In this document: positions 35,578 to 44,290 of the stretch, one piece after another
Position numbering within the stretch: the stretch's first letter is position 1
Layout: each line of letters starts with the position of its first letter
Origin: Uliginosibacterium sp.
GTDB lineage: Bacteria; Pseudomonadota; Gammaproteobacteria; Burkholderiales; Rhodocyclaceae
Assembly (NCBI GenBank): GCA_016718265.1
Contig: JADKDZ010000012.1
Span: 68,134-132,133 of the forward strand
Reading direction: 5' to 3'
DNA length: 64,000 nt
Program-made: the position numbers and the translations under genes
Notes under the pieces: generated by a model
Database searches by the model: none
What the model saw: only the letters and a program-made list of their open reading frames with translations
What the model was told of the DNA's origin: nothing

Positions 35578-37766
35578 TTACTGCACGACAGAGGCGCCGC
35601 CCTTGGCATCCACGGCGGGAATTCCGCTTCTCTCCGAACCGGTCATCTCTGGAATCAAAACATCCAGCTCGCCGCCGAGGCGGCTCAGACCGCGCATGCG
35701 CTCCCGAAGTTCCAGCGAGACATCTGCCGCGTCGCTACCGGTCCGCACAACACGTGGCGTAATCATCACCAGCAGTTCGGTCTTTTCGTTCGTTTTTGTA
35801 TTCGAGCTGAATAACGCCCCGAGCAGCGGAATGTCTTTCAGGAGCGGGAAGCCGGCGTCACTCTTCGAGGTATTCCCCCGGATCAGCCCCCCAAGACGAT
35901 CGTCTCGCCGGACTTCACCGCTACGCGTGTCGAGATCTGACGTTGCATAAACGCAAACTGGTTAGTCACAGGATCCTTATCCCCCAAATCGACGACTGAC
36001 TGATTGACCGTCATAGCGACGACGTCACCCGCGTTTACTGATGGCGTCACCGCCAATGAAACGCCTGTGTTCTTGTACTCGTAGGCCGTGGAAGCGAATG
36101 AGGACGTAGACGAAATGGTTGTACCCGTCTGGACAGGTTGCTGATTCCCAACGTTGATGCTCGCCATCTGGTTATCCATGACCATAAGGGAAGGGCTCGA
36201 AATCACCTTGATCAGAGAATCTTTTGCGAGTGCGTTCAGCACGCCTTGTATCGCTTTCGCCGGGTTGGTCAGCGTGTAGGAAAAACCCGTTGTCGCCGCG
36301 CTGAGCGCTGATTGATCGGAGAACTTCAGCGTTCCAGTCCCGCCCCATCCGGCCCCCGGGTGATCGAAGGTGTTGTTGAAAAACCACTGCAGCCCATACG
36401 ACAGCGATCCGCGCAGCGTCACTTCGACGATCGAGGCCTCGATCAGGACCTGCGCTTGTGCGACATCAAGCCTGCGCAATGAGGTCTCGATCTTTTTGTA
36501 CTCTGCCGCCGTGGCGTAGATCACCAAGGAGTTGTTCCGCTCATCCGCGACGACCTTGACGCTGTCCCCCATGGAAACCGGTGTCACGACTGGCGCAGCG
36601 GCGGTTTGCGCAGTTGCCACCTGATTCGTGCCCGACGTTGAGCCTACCGTCTTGGACGTTGCACTCGCAGTGTTCAGCCCTGGGGCAACACCGGTGCCCT
36701 GCCGCGTAGCTGCCGCGGCGTTAGCCCCACCCCCGAATATCCCGTTCAGGACCGCCGCCAGACTCGTTGCAGCACCGTTTTGCACGCGATACACGAATAG
36801 CTGCTGCTCGTTTTCGCTTACCAGCGGGCGGTCGATTTTCTCGATCCACGCGGCAGCGTGGTCAATCAGCTCAGCGCGTGCCGAAACGATCAAAACGCTA
36901 TTGATGCGTTCGACTGGCAAAATATGCAGCCCGCCAATGCCTGGAAGCGCGCCGCCGGCATCCGGCTTGCCACCGGATACGTTGACAACCAGACGCATCG
37001 CAGATTCCACATCTTTGGCCGAGATATGTTTGAGCGGAAATACCCCGACCGACATCCCCTTCAGCAGGTTGACGTCAAAGGTATCGACCATCGACAGCCA
37101 CCCGTCCACCTGGTTACGCGTCCCGGCAAGCACCAGCAAGTTGCGCAACGGGTCGACCTTGACAAAGGCCTCCACGCCAGCCACAGGCTTTAAGATCTCA
37201 GCCATTTCAGCCGCGCCGATGTAGCGCAGCGGGATGATGACTGTGCCATGACCGGCCGGCAAAGCCCCCGCACCCAAGCGTTTGGGAACAGGCACAACGC
37301 CCTTGAGGGCTTCTGGGCGCCCAAGGTGATAGGTGCCGCGCGCGTCGCGAACCATCAAGACCCCGTTTGCCTGCAACGCACTCTCGAGCACCGCTACCAC
37401 ATCATCCACAGGCACTGGCGTATTCGTCGAGAGCGTGATCGAGCCCGCCACGGGCTGATGTATCACGTAATTCGCGCGAAGGATCTCTCCCATTACGGTA
37501 TTGATGACCTCCGTAATGGGCGACTGCTCAAAACGCAAGGAGACCGGCGAGCCTTTTTCCGCCCCTGGCGCTGCTTTGGGCGCGGCACGAATCACCTCGT
37601 CATTGCCCTTGATAATCAGCGGACCTCCCGTCTTGAGCGCCTCGATAGCGCGACGCTCTGCGGCCACGGCCGGGTCGGCACTGACGACCGAAGGCTCCGC
37701 TGCAACGAGGCCCCCCGCCAAGCACGCCAAGCACACCGTCACCATCCAAAAGCTAGGCTTCACCAC
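35578..37766 (-). pseudogene. gspD: Type II secretion outer-membrane secretin GspD, one-base frameshift
   Basis: The secretin forms the outer-membrane channel of the T2SS. The main frame (35883-37766) has a signal peptide (start MVKPSFWMVTVCLACLAGGL). N0/N1-N3 domains follow (SPITEVINTVMGEILRANYV, FPLKHISAKDVESAMRLVV, ERINSVLIVSARAEL), then the secretin barrel (VLIEASIVEVTL, SLMVMDNQMASINVGNQQPV). It stops at QISTRVAVKSGETIVLGG. In the next frame the gene continues LIRGNTSKSDAGFPLLKDIP, LLGALFSS, ELLVMITPRVV to the stop at 35578. Adding one base to the C6 run at 35887-35892 restores a protein of about 729 residues. A sequencing error or slippage site is more likely than real loss. Confidence 0.85.
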
Positions 37767-37894
37767 TCAAGTCCTCTCAAGATCAAATTTGCGAGGTCTG
37801 GAAGAATCCATGCTCCCAGCCCTATCCACACATCCATCCATCATTCCTGCTTGCCGGCAAAACAACGTACCCGGCGAGCACCACAAGCTGCCCG

Positions 37895-38572
37895 CTACCA
37901 CGTATCAAAAGGCTTCAGGCCCGCATTGATCCGGGCTTTATTGATGCGGTCCCGACGCTCCTGTACCAATTGGTCAAATGACGCATTCGCAGCGGGCGCC
38001 GACGGCGCAGGTGCCGCTCCAGGCTTGGGCTCGGCTCTGGCTGCTGCCTGCGGCGCGGCTTGCGCGAGCGAACGATACGTCATCGTGACTTTCCGCTCAC
38101 GAGATCCTTCTGCAACGAAGAGTGCGTCACGCCCCGCTACGCCCTTCAAGGTCCATTCTCCAATTTTCTCGCCGAAGGCCAGCCGCCGCATTGCCCCGCC
38201 CACTTTTGCAACGACGCTACCCTTTCCGTCTCCAAGCGAGACCAAACCATACAGCTCGAGCGATGCCAGTGGATCTGGAGGCGGGGGCGGAGGGGGCTGC
38301 ACGACCGGTGGCGGTGGAGGAGGTGGACTTGGCGGCCGCCTCGAACTGAAAAATAAAGGTCTCTGGCTCGTCGCACTCAGGCCGGAAATATCCAGGGCGG
38401 CAAGGCTCACCTCAACAGAAACCATCGAATCTTTGCTGGGCAATACTGGTCTCGGTTCAGCCCAGTATGTCTTTCGAAACTGAAAATCTTCGCCATCAAG
38501 CCACTTCTGGACCAGATTTGTCGCCAGCACTGCATTCATGGCGAGGAGCAAAGCCGTGATCAGAAGTCTCAT
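37895..38572 (-). CDS. gspN: Type II secretion inner-membrane protein, GspC-like (XpsN type)
   Basis: This 225-residue protein from ATG 38572 overlaps the gspM stop (ATGA). It has one membrane span at the N-terminus (LLITALLLAMNAVLATNLV), a proline-rich linker (two runs of seven prolines) and a homology-region-like domain, ASLELYGLVSLGDGKGSVVA. The basic, alanine/proline-rich tail ends DTW. There is no PDZ domain. In Xanthomonas-type operons (E-F-G-H-I-J-K-L-M-N-D) the gene at this place, xpsN, does the job of GspC, linking the inner-membrane platform to the secretin. The assignment rests on position plus the HR-like segment. Confidence 0.7.
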   Translation of the reverse strand: MRLLITALLLAMNAVLATNLVQKWLDGEDFQFRKTYWAEPRPVLPSKDSMVSVEVSLAALDISGLSATSQRPLFFSSRRPPSPPPPPPPVVQPPPPPPPDPLASLELYGLVSLGDGKGSVVAKVGGAMRRLAFGEKIGEWTLKGVAGRDALFVAEGSRERKVTMTYRSLAQAAPQAAARAEPKPGAAPAPSAPAANASFDQLVQERRDRINKARINAGLKPFDTW

Positions 38573-39120
38573 GATTTCTTCCGCAGCGCAGAAATCGTCA
38601 TGGTGCAAGTGACGAGCTGGGGATCCCACGCCAGTTGGCGGCGTACAGGCAGCAGTACGAATTCATCCACTTTCAGAAAGGGGGCTTCTGTTCTGACTCG
38701 TGCGAGTGCGGCCTGCAAGTTGGCCAAACTTGTATTGACACTAAACGAGACAGAGATGAGATCAAAATCTTTCCCTGGTTTCGGTTCCAACACACGGTTG
38801 GTAACCACCGTTACGCTAGCCTCTTCAAAGATTTTCTTGATCCGCTGTTGCAGCTCGCCACTCGCGCGGTCGACTTCTAGCGAAGCGGGATAGGTAGTCG
38901 TCCCGATACGCTTTGCAACGTCTGCCGACGCTGCTTTCAAAGACTTCTCAGCAATAACAAGGCCCTGCAGCCTTGCATATCGCGGCTCCAGTTCCGCCAA
39001 CTTCGCTTCTGCCCACACCTGCTTTTTATAGACGTAACTCGCTCCTATGGCCGCCAGTACGGAAACGGCCAGTAAGGTTCCGCCGACAACAAGCACCGAT
39101 CGGTAAGGGGTCAGCCTCAT
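38569..39120 (-). CDS. gspM: Type II secretion protein GspM (subtype b)
   Basis: This bitopic inner-membrane protein of 183 residues has a membrane span at about 8-31 (VLVVGGTLLAVSVLAAIGAS). A coiled-coil-like region (WAEAKLAELEPRYARLQGLV) leads to a ferredoxin-like periplasmic domain with VSFSVNTSLANLQAALARV and FLKVDEFVLLP, as in the GspM_II/PilO group. It partners GspL in the assembly platform. It overlaps gspL by four bases and gspN by four bases. Confidence 0.82.
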   Translation of the reverse strand: MRLTPYRSVLVVGGTLLAVSVLAAIGASYVYKKQVWAEAKLAELEPRYARLQGLVIAEKSLKAASADVAKRIGTTTYPASLEVDRASGELQQRIKKIFEEASVTVVTNRVLEPKPGKDFDLISVSFSVNTSLANLQAALARVRTEAPFLKVDEFVLLPVRRQLAWDPQLVTCTMTISALRKKS

Positions 39121-40139
39121 CTCTCACCCGCCCCGGTCGAGACGACCCTGAACTCGAAAGAGAAAGTTTCCTTGTTACCTATCTTGATCGACGTGCCGAG
39201 CGCCTTGACCTCCTTGAAGGACGACTGTTCGCCGAGCGTATGCAGCAACTTCGAGGCATTAGCAGCCTCGCCTGTAATTTGCACAACACTACCCCGGATA
39301 CGCAGCTCGGACACCCACTCATCATCTGACAAGAGCTTGCTGAGCTCGTCGATCAGCCCCAAAGGCTCTACCGGCATCTCCAGCAAGCGCACGGCTTCTT
39401 CCAGTTTGCCGGCAGAGTGCTGGAATTCCTCACGTAACCGCACTTGCGGTGCAGACACCTGCGTCAACTTCTCGTAGGCATGGACGGCTTCGATCGCTCG
39501 CAGGCGCAACTGCATGGCGGGCGTGGCGAAGATGGCCAAGCCCAACCCTGCCCCCAGCAACAACAAGCCCCCAAAAAAACCCGTAAATGCACGCCGCCGC
39601 CGCACTCGGCGGCCCTCCCCATACCCTTCCAGTACAAGACCCGACTCACCGGGCGCCCATATCTCGGGAAGAAATCTCCCGGCGGACGCCAAGCGAAGCA
39701 GCAAGTAGGCTTGAATCTGGTCTTTTGCCGCAATTGCACAGATCACGCTCAAACGGCCCGCTTCAAACACCTCGCACTTGAATCCGTACGCCGTGTTCAA
39801 CGCCGGAAAAGGGCTCAACTTGGCGACCTCGTTAGCGACCACCCGCCGCAGATCCTCGTCTGCCAAGGGTGGTAAAACGAGGGAACGTGTCAGAACCATG
39901 TCTTCCGGCAGTTCAACGGCCGTGATCCCGGCCACCCGCGCTTTGCTCACGCACCATTCATTTCTGCGCAAGCGCAGCACCCTGTCAGAACCATCAGGCT
40001 TCAGCAGCCGGACAGGCTCATTCGGGCTCATCCAACTCAGGAACCGCCATTTCAGCGCGTCACGCCACCCTGCGAAAAAAAGCTTTTTCACAGACGCCCA
40101 CGTTACCCAGCCTTGACTACCGGCTCCCACACCCATCAT
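39117..40139 (-). CDS. gspL: Type II secretion protein GspL / PilN-like
   Basis: This inner-membrane platform protein has 340 residues from ATG 40139 (GAAGGG upstream, 23 bases after the gspK stop). The cytoplasmic part (about 1-195) has an actin-like fold that would bind the GspE ATPase: ITAVELPEDMVLTRSLVLPP, VVANEVAKLSPFP. The membrane span is AFTGFFGGLLLLGAGLGLAIF. The periplasmic part contains a PilN-like fold: EPLGLIDELSKLLSDDEWVS, VQITGEAANASKLLHTL. A reading frame from 40211 would overlap gspK and is less likely. Confidence 0.8.
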   Translation of the reverse strand: MMGVGAGSQGWVTWASVKKLFFAGWRDALKWRFLSWMSPNEPVRLLKPDGSDRVLRLRRNEWCVSKARVAGITAVELPEDMVLTRSLVLPPLADEDLRRVVANEVAKLSPFPALNTAYGFKCEVFEAGRLSVICAIAAKDQIQAYLLLRLASAGRFLPEIWAPGESGLVLEGYGEGRRVRRRRAFTGFFGGLLLLGAGLGLAIFATPAMQLRLRAIEAVHAYEKLTQVSAPQVRLREEFQHSAGKLEEAVRLLEMPVEPLGLIDELSKLLSDDEWVSELRIRGSVVQITGEAANASKLLHTLGEQSSFKEVKALGTSIKIGNKETFSFEFRVVSTGAGER

Positions 40140-40162
40140 GCGTCGCGCTGCCCTTCTCTCAG

Positions 40163-41062
40163 TTAATTGCCGGCCACCACGACGGATGGCCAAACCCGAA
40201 GCGTTTTCCAATATTGGTTGTGTCCAGGCAGATCAATCCGGACCAGCTGACGCCGCATCCTGATTTGGGCGCCAGGCAATGCCACCCGAGCATCCAGTCG
40301 AAACACTGTCTGCAAGCCACCCGCCCCGGTACTCGTCAAGGCTTTGCCTCCTACCGCAAAACGGCCGTCTCCGACACCGCTTCGCTTCTGCGCATAATTT
40401 AGCGCCGCCGCTGCGTCCCCTCCCGCCAGTACGCGCAGCACCTCTTCGGGCGCAGCGCTGGCATCAACACTCGACAGGCGCGACTCAACCGTCACCAAGC
40501 TCGCAATCCTAACATAGAGGCCATAATCCACTCCCAGCACCTGGAGCAAGTCCTCCGGAGACTGGAATCGCCCGCCACGCGTCCGGTATCGAGACCCCGC
40601 CGCCGCGTAGGCGTCATCTTCAGCGCCTTTTGGCATGGCAATGCCATCCGGATCCCGCCAGTCAATCACGCGCTGCGCCAACATCTGGGCTTGCTCGGGG
40701 GCAACACCCCCTCCATGCACGAACAGATCGGTCAGGAGGCTTTCCTGCGCGCCATTCAAGCTGATCAAGCCAGACACGGGGATAACGTCGACCTCAACGG
40801 GAATGCCTTCAATATCGAAGCCCAAGCGCTGAAAACGCTGGAATTGCTCGCGTTTCTCCAGAATCTGTCGAAGCGCGAGATTGGTGCCAGCATCACCCAA
40901 GGTGTCTGCAACGACCTGGTTTTGAAACGTGCCAAGCGCCCGTGTATGCCCTTTGACCAGCGACAGCATCCCGGCCGCTATCACCGTCAACGCGGCGACA
41001 ACCCACAGCACCGCAATCAGTGCCATGCCACGCCCCCCCGACATCCCGCGAGAGCACATCAT
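40163..41062 (-). CDS. gspK: Type II secretion minor pseudopilin GspK
   Basis: This 299-residue minor pseudopilin forms the tip of the pseudopilus with GspI and GspJ. The prepilin cleavage site is GGRG-MALIAVLWVVAALTVIA. As is usual for GspK, the glutamate at mature position 5 is absent. The large globular domain includes DVIPVSGLISLNGA, LAQRVIDWRDPDG and FQSPEDLLQVLGVD, all GspK family features. Its ATG overlaps the gspJ stop (TGATG). Confidence 0.9.
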   Translation of the reverse strand: MMCSRGMSGGRGMALIAVLWVVAALTVIAAGMLSLVKGHTRALGTFQNQVVADTLGDAGTNLALRQILEKREQFQRFQRLGFDIEGIPVEVDVIPVSGLISLNGAQESLLTDLFVHGGGVAPEQAQMLAQRVIDWRDPDGIAMPKGAEDDAYAAAGSRYRTRGGRFQSPEDLLQVLGVDYGLYVRIASLVTVESRLSSVDASAAPEEVLRVLAGGDAAAALNYAQKRSGVGDGRFAVGGKALTSTGAGGLQTVFRLDARVALPGAQIRMRRQLVRIDLPGHNQYWKTLRVWPSVVVAGN

Positions 41063-41712
41063 CAGCCGCCTCCCCCGATGACAATTCCTCCCGCGGTCGT
41101 CTCTGCGCTCCCCTCGGCGACGCCGACGACCAAGTCCGGGAAGGCCCCACCCAGGCCCTGCACACTCAGACGAATATGGCTCGGCAGTTTATCGGCCTCC
41201 GACCACTCGCTCAGCCATCCGTCCTCGCCTTCGCCGAGGTACTGGAACTGCAGTCCCTCTACGCCCTCGGCCAGATCAATCGCTTCCGCCGCAGCCCAGT
41301 CCGGCATAGCCTCCGGCTTCCCACGGAGCGGCAAATAACGCAACACCATCGCCGGGCCATTCTCCCGACGCTCAACTCCCAGGCGCAGATAAAACAACCC
41401 ACCAACGCCATGCCGCGCGGGCATGCCCCCCATCCAAGCCAGCTCATTCTGCCCGCCAATCAGTGCGACCCGAGGCTTCTTGCCTTCCTGACCCGGGAGA
41501 CGCGAACTTGAAACCCAGCCCATGATTTCGCGCAAGAATCCATCGAGTGTGCGTATTGTCTCGCCGCGCACAATACGGTTATCGATGCGACTTTCGGTCT
41601 GCGCAAAGCCGCGTAAGGCGGCCGAAAGGCCCAGCATGACCATGGAGAGCAGCATCAGCGCCACCAGCATTTCGATCAGCGTAAAGCCACGGTTTGGTGC
41701 TTGCTGACTCAT
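41062..41712 (-). CDS. gspJ: Type II secretion minor pseudopilin GspJ
   Basis: This 216-residue pseudopilin starts at ATG 41712, overlapping the gspI stop (ATGA). The cleavage site is NRG-FTLIEMLVALMLLSMVMLG with Glu5. The globular domain shows DGFLREIMGWVSSSRLPG and LQFQYLGEGEDGWLSEW, typical of GspJ. The reading frame is open to 41877, but only the shorter start puts the leader peptide at the N-terminus. Confidence 0.9.
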   Translation of the reverse strand: MSQQAPNRGFTLIEMLVALMLLSMVMLGLSAALRGFAQTESRIDNRIVRGETIRTLDGFLREIMGWVSSSRLPGQEGKKPRVALIGGQNELAWMGGMPARHGVGGLFYLRLGVERRENGPAMVLRYLPLRGKPEAMPDWAAAEAIDLAEGVEGLQFQYLGEGEDGWLSEWSEADKLPSHIRLSVQGLGGAFPDLVVGVAEGSAETTAGGIVIGGGG

Positions 41713-42122
41713 GGCTTGAGCGTTCTCGTTGGACGCGACTCCGGCAGCACGCTGACGAGCTGAAAGCTTTGCTCGCGCAAGACACCACGCCATACAACCT
41801 CGACCATCACCCGATGCATCGCTGGATACTGGCCCGACGCAGAGCCTGGCAGCATTACGGTCGACTGGGCAGACCAACGCAGACCATCACGCTCGCCCGT
41901 CTCGTGCCAGCCTTCGGCTGGCACCGCACTGCGCTGCGCCAGAATCGATTCAGCCTGCAACACGGCCCGGGCACGCAGGTCAGCCCCCATGACCGCTTTC
42001 AGACTGCCACCGCTGATGCGATACAGCACCGTCAATGAGATGGCCATAATGGCCAGTGCCACCAGCACCTCAAGCAGGCTGAGACCACGTTGCCGCGCCA
42101 AACCCTTCCGTGCAGCCGTCAT
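41709..42122 (-). CDS. gspI: Type II secretion minor pseudopilin GspI
   Basis: This 137-residue pseudopilin has cleavage site QRG-LSLLEVLVALAIMAISLTV with Glu5. The small domain contains VLQAESILAQRSA and a VMVEVVWRG strand, as in GspI, the core minor pseudopilin that binds J and K. ATG 42122 overlaps the gspH stop (TGATG); GTG 42125 is one codon upstream. Confidence 0.9.
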   Translation of the reverse strand: MTAARKGLARQRGLSLLEVLVALAIMAISLTVLYRISGGSLKAVMGADLRARAVLQAESILAQRSAVPAEGWHETGERDGLRWSAQSTVMLPGSASGQYPAMHRVMVEVVWRGVLREQSFQLVSVLPESRPTRTLKP

Positions 42123-42604
42123 CACCCGAGCGGCTCCTGCGTCAAGCGGCCGAATAACCAGTCCACCCGCAGGCGAGCGCCCCCACCTCCCGCCCGCGCC
42201 AGTTCAAAGAACCCACCTGTGGAGCCCCCATCGGGATAAAACCTGATGCTGGCTGTTCCGCCTTCTTTCAGCTCAGCCCCCGCCACGGTTGCGCGGAGGG
42301 TGACATCCTCCGGAATCCTGTTTGTCGCCGCCCCCTCCAGCCCGCAGACTCGCTTGTCAAGGTCACAGCTGTAGCGGACCTCACGCCCACTCTCCGCCGC
42401 TTGCTGCCGCGCGAGCACCAGCCCGGCCATCACTTGTCGCACGCTGTTGCGATAGTCTGCCCCAGCCTTCAGTTTGCTGTAGATAGGCGAGCCCAAGCCG
42501 GCCAGCAGCCCCATTACGGCCAGAACCAGCAGCAATTCGATAAGCGTAAAGCCCGCCGAATGGTGGGCTTTACGCGGAAACGTGTCTGCCCGGAGGATCA
42601 ACAC
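42122..42604 (-). CDS. gspH: Type II secretion minor pseudopilin GspH
   Basis: This 160-residue pseudopilin has the processing site SAG-FTLIELLLVLAVMGLLAGLG. The globular part includes LVLARQQAAESGREVRYSCD and ASIRFYPDGGSTGGFFEL, the FxxDGSS-like motif of GspH/FimT proteins. The start is GTG 42604, four bases after the gspG stop, with no clear ribosome binding site, so translation is probably coupled. Confidence 0.9.
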   Translation of the reverse strand: MLILRADTFPRKAHHSAGFTLIELLLVLAVMGLLAGLGSPIYSKLKAGADYRNSVRQVMAGLVLARQQAAESGREVRYSCDLDKRVCGLEGAATNRIPEDVTLRATVAGAELKEGGTASIRFYPDGGSTGGFFELARAGGGGARLRVDWLFGRLTQEPLG

Positions 42605-42607
42605 AAG

Positions 42608-43039
42608 CTACTTCTTGTTGGTGATATCCGCATTTTCACCCTCGCCGCCCGGCGCACCATCGGCTCCCAGCGAGGTAATCTCCACTTCGCCACCGGCGGA
42701 CAAAGCGTACTGGTAGGGCTTGTTCCAGGGATCTTGCGGCAATTGGCCCTTCATGTAGGGGCCGTTCCAGTTCTTGGCAGCAGATGGCTTGGTCATCAGC
42801 GCCTGCAGGCCTTCTTCGGTCGTCGGGTAGCTGCCGACGTCCAGCTTGTAAACGTCCAGTGTTTTAGTCAGTTCTTCAATCTGCAGCCGCGTCGTCTTTA
42901 CCTTCGCCCCCCCAAACTGGTTCATCAGCCTCGGGCCGACCAGGCCTGCCAACAAAGCGAGAATGGCCAGGACGACGAGCAACTCCACCAAGGTGAAACC
43001 TCCCGCACGACGTGCTGCGCCAGACCGGTATCGCGTCAT
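42608..43039 (-). CDS. gspG: Type II secretion major pseudopilin GspG
   Basis: This is the main subunit of the pseudopilus, 143 residues from ATG 43039 with AAAGGG seven bases upstream. The cleavage site is AGG-FTLVELLVVLAILALLAGL. Family hallmarks follow: LDVYKLDVGSYPTTEEGLQA, WNGPYMKGQLPQDPWNKPY and YALSAGGEVEITSLGADGAP with the calcium-binding C-terminal loop. It is among the best conserved T2SS proteins, so the identification is firm. Confidence 0.96.
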   Translation of the reverse strand: MTRYRSGAARRAGGFTLVELLVVLAILALLAGLVGPRLMNQFGGAKVKTTRLQIEELTKTLDVYKLDVGSYPTTEEGLQALMTKPSAAKNWNGPYMKGQLPQDPWNKPYQYALSAGGEVEITSLGADGAPGGEGENADITNKK

Positions 43040-43069
43040 GCTCAAACCCTTTCTCAAAATGTGGCGGGA

Positions 43070-44290
43070 TTATACCGCCAGGTCATTCACCGCCAGGATG
43101 CCCATCAGGATGGAGACGATCAGCGTCGCGATGATCATCCCCATCACCAGGATGAGCAAAGGCTCCAGCAGAGCCAGCCCGCGCTTGATCGCATTTTCGA
43201 CATCCCGGTCGAATATCTTCGCCAGTTCGAGCAGCATCACATCCAGGCGGCCGGTTTCCTCACCGACCCGCACAAGGTTCAGAGCCAGCGGCTCGAACAG
43301 TCCGGTTTTCTGCATGGCGTCTGCAATCCGGCCGCCACCTTTCATGGCCGGCGAAATGGTCTCCAGACCCTGACGAAGCAGAAGATTGCTCATCGTATCG
43401 GTGGCGATTCGCAGCGCGGAGATGATAGGAACGCCGTTACCCAGAAGAGTTCCGAGCGAACGCGCAAAGCGCGTTATTTCGTACTTCAGCACAATGGCCC
43501 CTACAACCGGCAGACGGAGCGAAACGCCCTGCAGCCAACTTTTTCCAGCCGCAGAATCCGCAAACTTCGCCAACACGGCAGCCCCTGCCAGAAAGCCGCC
43601 CACCAGCACAAATCCGTGGCTGCGAAAGTAGCCGCCCGCATCCAGCACGATCTGCGTCGCCAAGGGCAACGCGTCCCCCATATCTCGGAACAGACTCTCG
43701 AATTGCGGCACGACAAACCCCAGCATCACCGCAATCGAGATCGCTGCCACGCCAACCAGGATTGCCGGATAGATCATTGCGGAGACAATGCTGTCACGCA
43801 GGGCCCGCATGCGTTCCAGATGCTCCACGAGGCGGCTTAGTACTTCCGAGAGTTGGCCGCCTGTTTCACCCGAGCGCACCATGTTGACGTAGAAATCGCC
43901 GACCAGCGCACGATAGGGCTCCAGCGCCCGGCTCAACGACGCACCCCCTTTGACGGCCTCCAGCAACTGTGCCAGCAACTCCGCAACCGATTGCTTGTGG
44001 CTCATGCCGATCAGCACCCGCAGGGCACGGTCCAGCGATAGTCCGGCGCGCAGCATGATCGCGAGTTCCGACGTAAACGCCAGAACATCCGCCTGAGTGG
44101 CTTTGCCCCCCGCGCTGCGCTTGCGCGTGCCACGCAAACGCGCCGCAAGGTTCTCGGCGCCCAGGACATCAATCGGAATCAGACCCTGCGCACGCAACTG
44201 TCGCGTGGCGGAATTGGCGTCTGCGGCATCTATTCGCCCCTCGATCAGGCGCCCCGCAGTGTCGGCCGCTCGATAGGAAAACTCAGCCAT
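43070..44290 (-). CDS. gspF: Type II secretion inner-membrane platform protein GspF
   Basis: This polytopic core of the assembly platform has 406 residues from ATG 44290 with AGGA upstream, overlapping gspE by eight bases. It starts MAEFSYRAADTAGRLIEGRI. Two homologous T2SSF domains follow, with AFTSELAIMLRAGLSLDRAL, GASLSRALEPYRALVGDFYV, FARSLGTLLGNGVPIISALR and LVRVGEETGRLDVMLLELA. It has the usual three membrane spans. The frame extends upstream to 44362 inside gspE and that part is ignored. Confidence 0.95.
   Translation of the reverse strand: MAEFSYRAADTAGRLIEGRIDAADANSATRQLRAQGLIPIDVLGAENLAARLRGTRKRSAGGKATQADVLAFTSELAIMLRAGLSLDRALRVLIGMSHKQSVAELLAQLLEAVKGGASLSRALEPYRALVGDFYVNMVRSGETGGQLSEVLSRLVEHLERMRALRDSIVSAMIYPAILVGVAAISIAVMLGFVVPQFESLFRDMGDALPLATQIVLDAGGYFRSHGFVLVGGFLAGAAVLAKFADSAAGKSWLQGVSLRLPVVGAIVLKYEITRFARSLGTLLGNGVPIISALRIATDTMSNLLLRQGLETISPAMKGGGRIADAMQKTGLFEPLALNLVRVGEETGRLDVMLLELAKIFDRDVENAIKRGLALLEPLLILVMGMIIATLIVSILMGILAVNDLAV

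Noticed and set aside
38285..38345. GC-rich repeated tract that looked like a tandem DNA repeat
   Set aside because: It encodes the polyproline linker of the GspC-role protein; the repetition follows from proline codons and shows no separate unit.
42401..43840. 479-codon plus-strand frame opposite gspF-gspG-gspH
   Set aside because: It is antisense to three clear T2SS genes and rich in Gln, His and Arg.
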